This document shows positions 1-8,392 of a stretch of 64,000 nucleotides of DNA, piece after piece. The stretch spans positions 186,001-250,000 of the forward strand of contig NZ_LR722650.1 of assembly GCF_902500225.1 (NCBI RefSeq). Reading direction: 5' to 3'. The notes under the pieces were generated by a model, which worked only from the letters and a program-made list of their open reading frames with translations, searched no databases and was not told the DNA's origin. The position numbers were made by a program, and so were the translations under genes. This stretch comes from Buttiauxella massiliensis (GTDB lineage: Bacteria > Pseudomonadota > Gammaproteobacteria > Enterobacterales > Enterobacteriaceae). Every line of letters begins with the position of its first letter. The stretch's first letter is position 1.

Positions 1-450
1 AAACAGTTCACTATGTCCGGGCGTGTGAATGGTGCCTTGCCGCTGTGGCTTAACCATCCACAATGGATCATTAAAGGTGGCTGGCTGACAAATCCAGGCC
101 CACTGACATTGCGGCTGGATAAAGATATGGCTGATGCCATTGTTGAGAACAATATTGCTGCAGGCGTTGCGGTTAACTGGCTGCGTTATATGGAGATTTC
201 TCATTCCTGGACAGATATTAATTTAGATAACCTTGGCGTGTTAACTTTGCGGGCGAATGTGCAGGGCACAAGCCAGGTTGAAGGGAAAAGGAATGCGGTG
301 CGGCTGAACTACAGCCATCAGGAAAACCTCTTTACGCTTTGGCGCAGCCTGCGTTTTGGGGACAATTTGCAAACCTGGCTTGAGCAACATACCGAACTGC
401 CGGATGTGCGTTGCCAGGCTCGCGATAAAGCTTGTGAGGAAACACAATGA
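1..450 (+). CDS. ydbH: YdbH family protein, C-terminal part (gene starts before the window)
   Basis: The frame is open from base 1 and ends in TGA at 448-450, so this is the last ~149 codons of a longer gene. YdbH is a large inner-membrane-anchored, AsmA-like envelope protein that works with the lipoprotein YnbE in outer-membrane lipid homeostasis; this comes from family knowledge, not from the fragment. The assignment rests on the residue pattern (for example LWRSLRFGDNLQTWL near the end) and on the following genes: ynbE starts inside the stop codon (ATGA at 447-450) and ydbL comes next, the order seen in E. coli. The overlap implies translational coupling. Confidence 0.85.
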   Translation, partial: KQFTMSGRVNGALPLWLNHPQWIIKGGWLTNPGPLTLRLDKDMADAIVENNIAAGVAVNWLRYMEISHSWTDINLDNLGVLTLRANVQGTSQVEGKRNAVRLNYSHQENLFTLWRSLRFGDNLQTWLEQHTELPDVRCQARDKACEETQ

Positions 451-647
451 AAATCGTCATCGCTATGCTCCTGGTGACAGGGATTGCCGGGTTAACGGGA
501 TGCACGCCGCGTATTGAAGTCGCGGCGCCAAAAGAACCTATCACCATTAATATGAACGTGAAAATCGAGCATGAGATTCATATTAAAGTCGATAAAGACG
601 TTGAAACGTTGCTTAAAAACCGCAGCGATTTGTTTGGTCAGGAGTGA
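447..647 (+). CDS. ynbE: YnbE family lipoprotein
   Basis: A 66-residue lipoprotein. A short hydrophobic N-terminus runs into the lipobox LTGC, so Cys19 should be lipidated after signal peptidase II cleavage. The mature part is short and charged, with alternating hydrophobic residues (INMNVKIEHEIHIKVDKDVE) that suggest one long beta strand. Family knowledge: YnbE is an outer-membrane lipoprotein that partners YdbH, thought to extend its beta-sheet bridge across the periplasm. It overlaps the ydbH stop by 4 bases, and ydbL follows immediately. Length is normal for the family. Confidence 0.9.
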   Translation: MKIVIAMLLVTGIAGLTGCTPRIEVAAPKEPITINMNVKIEHEIHIKVDKDVETLLKNRSDLFGQE

Positions 648-652
648 AGCTC

Positions 653-976
653 ATGAACAAAATCGTTAAGAGTGTTTTACTGGCAAGCATATTACTGAGC
701 CAACAGGCATTGGCATTAACCCTGTCGGAAGCACGCCAGCAAGGGCGAGTGGGGGAGACACTAAGCGGTTATGTTGCGCCAATTAAACAAGATAAAGAGA
801 CGCTGGCGTTGGTGAAAAGCATTAACGAAGCGCGTGCGGAAAATTATCAGAAACTGGCAGACAGCAACAATATCTCAGCAAACCAGGTCGCAGAATTGGC
901 CGGGCAGAAGCTGGTGGCTCGCGCACAACCGGGCGAATTCGTACGCGGCATTAACGGCCAATGGATGAAAAAATAA
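653..976 (+). CDS. ydbL: YdbL family periplasmic protein (DUF1318)
   Basis: A 107-residue secreted protein with a cleavable signal peptide (hydrophobic VLLASILLSQ, cleavage probably after QALA) and a small charged mature domain. A GTG at 644 is in frame, but the ATG at 653 has GGAG at 641-644 eight bases upstream and starts a normal signal peptide, so I chose 653. It is third in the ydbH-ynbE-ydbL operon. In E. coli YdbL modulates YdbH/YnbE assembly (family knowledge). The ending GQWMKK is typical of the family. Confidence 0.88.
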   Translation: MNKIVKSVLLASILLSQQALALTLSEARQQGRVGETLSGYVAPIKQDKETLALVKSINEARAENYQKLADSNNISANQVAELAGQKLVARAQPGEFVRGINGQWMKK

Positions 977-1166
977 CTCGTGACACAAGGCGCTGGGCTA
1001 CACTGAAGTTGCTTTGATGACACGGATTGTACACGCATGTATTAGCGATACCGTTGTTCTGAAGTCCGCTCATTTACCTGTATGCGTGAAATAGTATAGG
1101 GACAAAAAGCCACTCTTTTTTTCCGTACTATGGATACAGCTATGAGTACTGGATGAGGAACAACTA

Positions 1167-1466
1167 ATGAAAAAGATTGTTTTGACCGTGGTGCTATCTC
1201 TGGTTACCACAGCGGCGTTCGCGCAATTAACGATGAACTCTGGAACAAGTAATACGGGCTCAGGCAGTTCATCGAGCAGCAGCCAGCAAACAGGTACCGT
1301 CGACTTGATAGGCAGTGATACGGTTGCCGGCCTTGGGACTAGCGATACCGTAGCTGGTCTCAGTGGGAGCGATTCGCAGACTATCAACCCTACATCCTCA
1401 TCCTCGCCAATGCCGGCTTTTGGGCATACGGGCAACCTCAGACAACCCGGTTCAATCCGTCATTAA
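1167..1466 (+). CDS. Small secreted Ser/Gly/Thr-rich protein of unknown function
   Basis: A 99-residue protein with a clear Sec signal peptide (MKKIVLTVVLSLVTTAAFA, cleavage after AFA). The mature part is low in complexity: a Ser/Gly/Thr stretch, then two copies of a short unit, SDTVAGL, separated by GT or GS residues, then a Ser/Pro tail. There is no Cys and no recognisable enzyme domain. GAGGA lies seven bases before the ATG, which supports real translation. It lies 190 bp after ydbL in the same direction but probably has its own promoter. I do not recognise the family; it looks like a disordered periplasmic or exported protein. Confidence 0.65.
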   Translation: MKKIVLTVVLSLVTTAAFAQLTMNSGTSNTGSGSSSSSSQQTGTVDLIGSDTVAGLGTSDTVAGLSGSDSQTINPTSSSSPMPAFGHTGNLRQPGSIRH

Positions 1467-2039
1467 GAAATAAGTGGATCAGTTGTTGTATAGCATCAAA
1501 CGGTTACCAACCAGAGGTCTTAATGCTGGTCTCGTTAAGGTGCTATTAACATATATTTATATAGCATCCGAAATAAAAAGCTTATTTTCTCAGCAGCTTA
1601 ATTTAAAACCAGTGATTGGTTTTTATTCTATTTAAAATATTCACCTTATATTTTTTAAGTACATTCTCGATTAAGAAAACAGCCTCCTCATGAACGGTAG
1701 TATCCGTTAGGTAGGATTTACGTGACAGTACCTCGTTGCATCTCATACTGAGATTGGGCGTATCGAATTATTTAGCTGTAAAAATGCAAATATGTGAAGC
1801 TAATGACTGCGCAAGTGCGAATGCACAGAGCAAGTATCTGATGCGTAGATAATGCACTGATTTTCATAAAATAAGTACAAGATAAAAACATTAGGACAAC
1901 ATACAGACATTCACAAAATAAAATATTGAGTAGGGAGTAAAAAGAACCTATATTGACGGCGTTTTTTACATGGTGCTCAGTTTTTCTACATTCATTAATT
2001 CAACTGCCAAATTAACGAACCGGCAGCTGTGGGAGAGAT
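1467..2039. other. AT-rich intergenic region upstream of dat, no gene seen
   Basis: 573 bases without a convincing open reading frame on either strand, clearly richer in A+T than its flanks. It contains only short inverted repeats, for example GCTAT...ATAGC at about 1542-1565. It should hold the promoter and control sites of dat-ddc, but I could not pick a convincing sigma-70 pair. An unrecognised small RNA cannot be excluded. Confidence 0.5.
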
Positions 2040-3425
2040 ATGATGACGGATAAAGTCCGTATTGATAGTTTAGGTGCTAATTCATTCAATGGTAACAATG
2101 AAACCTATTTGGCGCGTCAAGCTGAATTTGAATCGAATGTCAGAAGTTATCCACGTAAATTGCCTTTAGCAATTGCGCAGGCCAACGGTGTTTGGATCAC
2201 TGATGTTGAGAATAATCAATATCTTGATTGCCTGGCCGGTGCGGGTACGCTTGCTCTTGGGCATAACCATCCTGACGTGCTGCAAAGCATCCAAAATGTC
2301 ATTACCAGCGGCTTGCCGTTACATACACTGGATCTTACAACACCGTTGAAAGATCAGTTCTCGGAATATCTTCTCTCTTTATTGCCAGGTCAGGGTAAAG
2401 AATATTGCCTGCAATTCACCGGTCCATCCGGTGCGGATGCAGTTGAAGCTGCACTGAAACTGGCTAAGAAAGTCACCGGTCGTTCAGGCATCATCAGCTT
2501 CTCTGGCGGCTATCACGGCATGACTCACGGCGCACTTTCCGTAACAGGTAACCTGTCACCGAAAGAAGCGGTTGATGGCATGATGCCTGAAGTTCAGTTT
2601 ATGCCTTATCCGCACCTGTACCGCTGCCCGCTGGGTATTGGCGGTGAGGCTGGCGTGAAAGCATTAACTTACTACTTCGAAAACCTGATCAACGACGTTG
2701 AGAGTGGCGTGCGCAAACCTGCGGCCGTCATTCTGGAAGCGGTTCAGGGTGAAGGTGGCGTGAACCCAGCTCCTGTTGAGTGGCTGCAGCGCATTCGCAA
2801 AGTCACCAAAGAACACGGCATTCTGCTGATCATCGATGAAGTTCAGGCTGGCTTCTGCCGTACCGGTAAATTGTTCGCCTTCGAACATGCTGGTATCGAG
2901 CCGGACATCATTGTTATGTCTAAAGCGGTTGGTGGTGGCTTGCCACTGGCTGTTCTGGGCATTAAAAAAGAGTTTGATGCATGGTCACCTGGCCACCACA
3001 CCGGTACTTTCCGTGGTAACCAACTGGCGATGGCAACCGGCCTGACAACTCTGAAGCACCTGACCGAAAACAAGATTGCTGACAAAGTTGCAGCACAGGG
3101 CGAGTGGCTGAAAGGCAAACTGGCTGAGCTGCAAAAACGTTACCCGGTCATTGGCCAGGTTCGTGGTCTTGGCTTAATGATCGGTATCGAAATCGTTAAA
3201 CCAAACGAAGCCAAAGATCATATGGGTTGCTACCCAGCTGATGCTGAGTTGTCCGCATTGCTGCAGAAGAACTGCTTCAAAGCAGGGCTGATTCTGGAGC
3301 GTGGTGGCCGTAATGGCGTCGTGCTGCGTCTGCTACCATCTTTGCTTATCACTAATGATGAGCTGGCTATTTTCCTCGATAAGTTTGAGCAGGCGCTGTT
3401 AGCGGCTGGCATCAAGCCTGTTTGA
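2040..3425 (+). CDS. dat: Diaminobutyrate--2-oxoglutarate aminotransferase
   Basis: A 461-residue class III (fold type I) PLP aminotransferase. It interconverts L-aspartate semialdehyde plus glutamate with L-2,4-diaminobutyrate plus 2-oxoglutarate. Visible motifs are the PLP-phosphate region [14 protein letters not shown], the cofactor Asp in [10 protein letters not shown] and the Schiff-base lysine in MSKAVGGG (Lys295). Two ATGs lie in tandem at 2040 and 2043. GGGAG at 2031-2035 is spaced better for 2043, so the product may be one residue shorter. The next gene, ddc, begins within about 20 bases of the stop. The pair forms the classical diaminobutyrate to 1,3-diaminopropane route of Acinetobacter and some Enterobacteriaceae. 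Confidence 0.93.
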   Translation: MMTDKVRIDSLGANSFNGNNETYLARQAEFESNVRSYPRKLPLAIAQANGVWITDVENNQYLDCLAGAGTLALGHNHPDVLQSIQNVITSGLPLHTLDLTTPLKDQFSEYLLSLLPGQGKEYCLQFTGPSGADAVEAALKLAKKVTGRSGIISFSGGYHGMTHGALSVTGNLSPKEAVDGMMPEVQFMPYPHLYRCPLGIGGEAGVKALTYYFENLINDVESGVRKPAAVILEAVQGEGGVNPAPVEWLQRIRKVTKEHGILLIIDEVQAGFCRTGKLFAFEHAGIEPDIIVMSKAVGGGLPLAVLGIKKEFDAWSPGHHTGTFRGNQLAMATGLTTLKHLTENKIADKVAAQGEWLKGKLAELQKRYPVIGQVRGLGLMIGIEIVKPNEAKDHMGCYPADAELSALLQKNCFKAGLILERGGRNGVVLRLLPSLLITNDELAIFLDKFEQALLAAGIKPV

Positions 3426-3443
3426 GTGGAGTTAATGACCTCG

Positions 3444-4916
3444 ATGTCTGAATTAAATCCTATCCTGGCAGGCTCAGCGCAAAGCACTGAAGCCTACCAG
3501 CAGGCCATTGCACAGACCAGCGCGGCTGTTGTGCAGTGGTTGCAGCAACCTGAGATGTATCAGGGTAAATCTGTTGCTGAACTGCGTGAACGCATTCAAC
3601 TGGATTTTAATCCTCAGGGCCTGGGCAACCAGGTCGCTATTGAGCGTGCGATCGAATACTTCTTAAAAGACAGCCTGTCGGTGCATCACCCGCAGTGTGT
3701 CGCGCACTTGCATTGCCCAAGTCTGGTTATCAGCCAGGCTGCAGAAGTATTGATCAACGCCACAAACCAGAGCATGGACTCATGGGATCAAAGCCCGTCT
3801 GCGACCATCATTGAGATGAAGCTGATTGAATGGCTGCGTGCTCAAGTGGGTTATCAGGCAGGCGATGCTGGCGTGTTCACCAGTGGTGGCACCCAGAGCA
3901 ACCTGATGGGTCTTATGCTGGCTCGTGACGCGTTCTTTGCGCGCCAGGGCCACTCCATCCAGCAAGATGGCCTGGTCGGCAACCTGAAAAAGATTAAAGT
4001 CCTGTGTTCTGAAAACGCGCACTTCTCAGTGCAGAAGAACATGGCTTTAATGGGCCTCGGTTACCAGTCAGTGACGTTGGTGAAAACCGATGAATTCGCG
4101 CGTATGGATATTAACGACCTGCGTGAGAAACTGGCACAGGCTCAGGCAAACGACGAACAGATCCTGGCGATTGTTGCAACAGCGGGTACTACCGATGCTG
4201 GCGCAATTGATCCGTTGCGTGAAATCGCCACCCTGGCAGCAGAGCACCAGATTTGGGTGCATGTTGATGCAGCGTGGGGCGGTGCGTTGTTGATGTCCGA
4301 GAAATATCGCGACTATCTGGACGGTATTGAGTTAGTGGACTCCATCACCCTGGACTTCCACAAACAGTACTTCCAGACCATCAGCTGTGGTGCTTTCTTG
4401 CTGAAAGAAGCGCGCCACTACGAGTTGATGCGCTATCAGGCGGCTTATCTGAACTCTGAGTTCGATGAAGCAGCTGGCGTGCCAAACCTGGTGTCTAAAT
4501 CTTTGCAGACGACTCGCCGTTTCGACGCACTGAAACTGTGGATGGGTCTGGAAGCATTAGGTCAGAAGCAATATGCCGCGATCATCGATCATGGTGTGAC
4601 ACTTGCACAAGAAGTTGCGCAGTACGTTACTGAAGAGCAGTCTCTGGAACTGGTGATGAAACCACAACTGGCGAGCGTTCTGTTCCGTTTCCGTCCTGAG
4701 CAAATGGCTTCTGATAGCGACGCAGAAATTGCATTGCTGAACCAGAAAATTGGTGATGCATTGCTGGACTCTGGCCGCGCAAACGTAGGTGTGACTGAGC
4801 ATAACGGCGTCACTTGCCTGAAGCTGACTCTGCTGAATCCGACCGTTACGCTTGAGGATATTAAAGTCCTGCTGGCGTTGGTTGAGAAAACAGCACAACC
4901 GTTGCTGGTTGGCTAA
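3444..4916 (+). CDS. ddc: L-2,4-diaminobutyrate decarboxylase
   Basis: A group II PLP decarboxylase of 490 residues that removes CO2 from L-2,4-diaminobutyrate to give 1,3-diaminopropane. The cofactor lysine sits in TLDFHKQYF (Lys307), and the PLP-binding Asp/His region is visible in HVDAAWGGAL. Possible starts are GTG 3426, ATG 3435 and ATG 3444. I chose 3444 because the MSELNP N-terminus matches what I recall for the family; the GGAG at 3428-3431 is somewhat far upstream. It is cotranscribed with dat and followed by a strong terminator. Confidence 0.92.
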   Translation: MSELNPILAGSAQSTEAYQQAIAQTSAAVVQWLQQPEMYQGKSVAELRERIQLDFNPQGLGNQVAIERAIEYFLKDSLSVHHPQCVAHLHCPSLVISQAAEVLINATNQSMDSWDQSPSATIIEMKLIEWLRAQVGYQAGDAGVFTSGGTQSNLMGLMLARDAFFARQGHSIQQDGLVGNLKKIKVLCSENAHFSVQKNMALMGLGYQSVTLVKTDEFARMDINDLREKLAQAQANDEQILAIVATAGTTDAGAIDPLREIATLAAEHQIWVHVDAAWGGALLMSEKYRDYLDGIELVDSITLDFHKQYFQTISCGAFLLKEARHYELMRYQAAYLNSEFDEAAGVPNLVSKSLQTTRRFDALKLWMGLEALGQKQYAAIIDHGVTLAQEVAQYVTEEQSLELVMKPQLASVLFRFRPEQMASDSDAEIALLNQKIGDALLDSGRANVGVTEHNGVTCLKLTLLNPTVTLEDIKVLLALVEKTAQPLLVG

Positions 4917-4923
4917 ATAAAGT

Positions 4924-4952
4924 AAATGGGCGGTAAATACCGCCCATTTATA
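4924..4952 (+). terminator. Rho-independent terminator after dat-ddc
   Basis: A 12-base inverted repeat (AAATGGGCGGTA with TACCGCCCATTT) with a minimal loop, seven bases after the ddc stop. An AT-rich run follows. Confidence 0.75.
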
Positions 4953-4999
4953 TTTCCCTCGCAATACATTTGTTTCCTGTCTCGCACTTCTTTTTATTA

Positions 5000-6367
5000 T
5001 TAACGATACTGCTCATATTCAATTGTTTCACGCACCGTGATCAGCGCCTGATAAAGAAGATCTTCACTGACGGACCCGAGTGCTATACGAATAGCGTGGG
5101 GAACATTTTGCGAAGTACTGAAAGGCTCCGCAGTTGAGATAGAAATATGTTTCTCCAGCAAGCTGCGTACCACACTTTCGGCTCGCACTTCTTCAGCCAG
5201 CGGCAGCCATAAAAAATAAGATACTGGATGACTGATATAGGGCAGCGATCCAAACACTTCGCGCGCAATGTTTTGACGCCTTTGAGCATCTTCTCGCTTG
5301 AGTGATTCAAGTCTGTTGACCGTTCCATCACGTATCCAGCCACATACTATGGATGTCATAAGGGCAGGCGTATTCCAGGTGGTTGCCCTAATCACTCGTT
5401 CCAGCGCCGCTCTGTATGGAGCAGGGCAGACAACAGCCCCGACGCGCAAGCCGGTCGCGATATTCTTCGAAAAACCAGTGACATAAATAGTCCGTTCTGG
5501 TGCAAAAGTAGCCACCGGCGGGGGCGGGTTACTGACCAGAAAAGCATATGCCGCATCCTCAATCACCAGCAGATCATGTTCTCTGGAGATAGCTGCGATT
5601 TCTTTACGTTGATCGGAACTGAGTACCCACCCCAGCGGATTATGTAGAGTGGGCATCGTGTAGATGGCACGTACTCGCCTGTGCAGGCATAATTTGCGCA
5701 AAGCATTCAGGTCCGGGCCTGTGGCAGATACAGGAATTGCTACCAGTTCGAGGCTCGATGCTACCGCCAGCGTCTTAAAGCCTGAATAGGTCAGCGCGTC
5801 GACAGCTATCACATCTCCAGGTTTAAAAAGCCCCAAAACGGTAATGGCCAAGCCATGCTGGGCACCGCTAACAATAAGAACATCGTCCGGGCAAGCGCGT
5901 ATCCCTGCGAGGGCTAGATGGGATGCTATGGTTTCACGTTCGCTGCAACGGCCAGCATGAGGTTGATAGCGCAACAGTGCTTCCAGGTCGCCGATGGTAG
6001 TGAGTTGTCGTAAAGCATCTCTCAACAGTTCAGTTTGCTCAGGAAGTGCGGGGTAGTTAAAGTTCAAATCCAGTACATCGGCCGCCACAATTTGCTGATC
6101 GATCCCTAATCCGGCGGGAAGAGATATTTCCCTGACAAAAGTGCCGCGTCCGGTTTCCCCGCTCACCAATCCCATGGATTCAAGTTCAGCGTATACGCGA
6201 GTCGCCGTAGCGAGTGAAATATGTTTTTCAGCAGATAATGCCCGGTGAGTAGGTAACTGGGTTCCTGCTGCCAGATGACCTAAACGGATGGCAGCAGCAT
6301 AGTCATCAACAATCGCTTTATATCGCGCTTTCACTGAATGTATCCATGACAATATTTTGATTGTCAT
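5000..6367 (-). CDS. MocR-type transcriptional regulator (GntR HTH plus aminotransferase domain)
   Basis: 455 residues: an N-terminal GntR-type winged helix (about residues 12-80, with LPTHRALSAEKHIS and ATATRVYAELESMGLV) fused to a fold type I aminotransferase-like domain. The PLP lysine is in VTGFSKNIATG (Lys301), and TMPTLHNPLGW is a PLP-pocket motif. MocR proteins use PLP or its amino adducts as effector. It is divergent from an EamA-type transporter whose 5' end it touches, so control of that exporter is the natural inference. ATG 6367 has AGGCGG upstream. GTG 6334 is an alternative start that fits GntR alignments and would leave the palindrome at 6343-6370 wholly upstream of the gene. 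Confidence 0.88.
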   Translation of the reverse strand: MTIKILSWIHSVKARYKAIVDDYAAAIRLGHLAAGTQLPTHRALSAEKHISLATATRVYAELESMGLVSGETGRGTFVREISLPAGLGIDQQIVAADVLDLNFNYPALPEQTELLRDALRQLTTIGDLEALLRYQPHAGRCSERETIASHLALAGIRACPDDVLIVSGAQHGLAITVLGLFKPGDVIAVDALTYSGFKTLAVASSLELVAIPVSATGPDLNALRKLCLHRRVRAIYTMPTLHNPLGWVLSSDQRKEIAAISREHDLLVIEDAAYAFLVSNPPPPVATFAPERTIYVTGFSKNIATGLRVGAVVCPAPYRAALERVIRATTWNTPALMTSIVCGWIRDGTVNRLESLKREDAQRRQNIAREVFGSLPYISHPVSYFLWLPLAEEVRAESVVRSLLEKHISISTAEPFSTSQNVPHAIRIALGSVSEDLLYQALITVRETIEYEQYR

Positions 6368-6370
6368 GGA
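6343..6370. promoter_or_regulatory. Perfect 11-bp palindrome, candidate MocR operator
   Basis: TCCATGACAAT (6343-6353) and ATTGTCATGGA (6360-6370) are exact reverse complements separated by six bases. The right arm contains the ATG of the regulator gene. Its position between divergent regulator and transporter genes suggests the binding site for the regulator; this is inference. Confidence 0.6.
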
Positions 6371-6384
6371 TTGTGCCGCCTATC

Positions 6385-7332
6385 ATGCAACCTGTCTATG
6401 TAAGAGATGCCGTGGAGCTCTCTTCACGTGCTGCTGAGATTGAGGTGAATGTGGTTTATAAAAAGAGTGCAGGTTCATTATCAGGATGGCTAAACGGATT
6501 GATTGGCGTGGTTATTTTTAGTGGTTCGCTCCCGGCAACACGTTTGGGTTTGGCAGTACACGAAATCGATCCTTTATTCCTTACGTTTATCCGCGCATCT
6601 ATTGCGGGTGTGTTAGCGCTGATATTGGTGCTGAGTTTCAGGGAACAACGTCCGAAGACGTCTCAAATTGGCTCATTGGTGATTGTCGCATTGGGCGTGG
6701 TTATTGGTTTCCCATTACTGACAGCGATGGCCTTACAATATGTCACCTCAGCCCATTCGATTGTTTTTCTTGGACTATTACCGTTAGCTACCGCCATCTT
6801 TGGCGTTATTCGTGGTGGTGAACGTCCTCACCAGGCATTTTGGGTGTTTTCAATCATTGGTAGTTTACTGGTGGTGGGTTTTGCTCTTTCCCAGAACGTT
6901 TCGATTTCGCAAACGGGTGATTTACTGATGCTGGCATCTATTGCGGTGTGTGGTCTTGGTTATGCCGAGGGGGCGAAACTTTCGAGAGAGCTGGGAGGGT
7001 GGCAGGTTATCAGTTGGGCACTGCTTATCTCACTTCCCTTTATGCTGATAGCCTCATGGGCGACGATGCCAGCAACATTTTCCAGCATCAGCACTCAAGC
7101 ATGGCTTGCGCTTGGTTACGTCTCATTTTTTAGCATGCTTATCGGTTTCATATTCTGGTACAAAGGGCTCGCAGTGGGGGGCATTGCAGCCGTGGGCCAA
7201 CTACAACTACTGCAACCTTTCTTTGGTCTTGCGCTTTCGGCAACACTGCTTCATGAAACGGTCAGTGTGTTGATGCTAATCGTCACACTTGGAGTCATTG
7301 CTTGCGTAGTGGGCTCACGCAAATTTGCATAG
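6385..7332 (+). CDS. EamA/DMT family transporter, probable exporter
   Basis: An inner-membrane protein of about 315 residues with ten predicted hydrophobic segments arranged as two EamA repeats. Pro- and Gly-rich helices such as FSGSLPATRLGLAV, SAHSIVFLGLLPLATAIFGV and GQLQLLQPFFGLALSATLL are typical of the drug/metabolite transporter superfamily. The start is uncertain: ATG 6361 lies inside the palindrome, ATG 6385 has no good ribosome site, and GTG 6448 or 6454 would give a shorter N-terminus just before the first helix. It is divergent from the MocR regulator, which probably controls it. The substrate is unknown; amino-acid-like compounds are common for this pairing. Confidence 0.82.
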   Translation: MQPVYVRDAVELSSRAAEIEVNVVYKKSAGSLSGWLNGLIGVVIFSGSLPATRLGLAVHEIDPLFLTFIRASIAGVLALILVLSFREQRPKTSQIGSLVIVALGVVIGFPLLTAMALQYVTSAHSIVFLGLLPLATAIFGVIRGGERPHQAFWVFSIIGSLLVVGFALSQNVSISQTGDLLMLASIAVCGLGYAEGAKLSRELGGWQVISWALLISLPFMLIASWATMPATFSSISTQAWLALGYVSFFSMLIGFIFWYKGLAVGGIAAVGQLQLLQPFFGLALSATLLHETVSVLMLIVTLGVIACVVGSRKFA

Positions 7333-7397
7333 TGTTGAAAGCCGCTGCGGGTGTGGACGCGATTGATGCTGTGAATCCTTGCGAATCAATACAATAA

Positions 7398-7428
7398 AAA
7401 ACGGCAAACATAAAGTTTGCCGTTTTCA
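7398..7428. terminator. Bidirectional terminator between the EamA gene and azoR
   Basis: AAAACGGCAAAC (7398-7409) and GTTTGCCGTTTT (7415-7426) form a 12-bp stem with A- and T-runs on the two sides. It serves two convergent genes. Confidence 0.85.
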
Positions 7429-7446
7429 AAAATCACTATCTAAAAA

Positions 7447-8112
<666 letters not shown>

Positions 8113-8217
8113 TCACAATCCGCTTGCAGTGATAGCGCAATATATCGAACTCAATGTTCGATTTTATTGAACAAGGCGTTGAAAGGTGTGATGTGCTAAT
8201 CTAGCGCCAATTGACGA

Positions 8218-8344
8218 TATACCCGTCATATTTCAAGTTGTCTCTTTGTTGGCTGCACTCGCTCACCCGAATCACTTACTTATGTAAGCTCATCGGGACT
8301 CGTTCTTTTGCCGCCGCGATGCAACTCGAACTATTTAGGGTATA
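8218..8344. repeat. ERIC (enterobacterial repetitive intergenic consensus) element
   Basis: It runs from TATACCCGTCATA to TAGGGTATA, exactly 127 bp, the canonical ERIC length. The conserved core is present: a CGCTCACCC block, CACTTACTTATGTAAGC as central palindrome, and CATCGGGA. It lies between divergent azoR and hrpA. Confidence 0.88.
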
Positions 8345-8392
8345 CATAAATATCTGGATTATCTGGCAGAGCGCTGCCATGACGACTACGCA

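Noticed and set aside
1070-1435. 121-codon frame on the minus strand over the small secreted protein gene
   Set aside because: The plus-strand frame has a signal peptide and a good ribosome site; the antisense frame has neither.
1467-2039. Small RNA gene in the AT-rich spacer before dat
   Set aside because: Only short, weak inverted repeats and no clear promoter-terminator pair could be seen.
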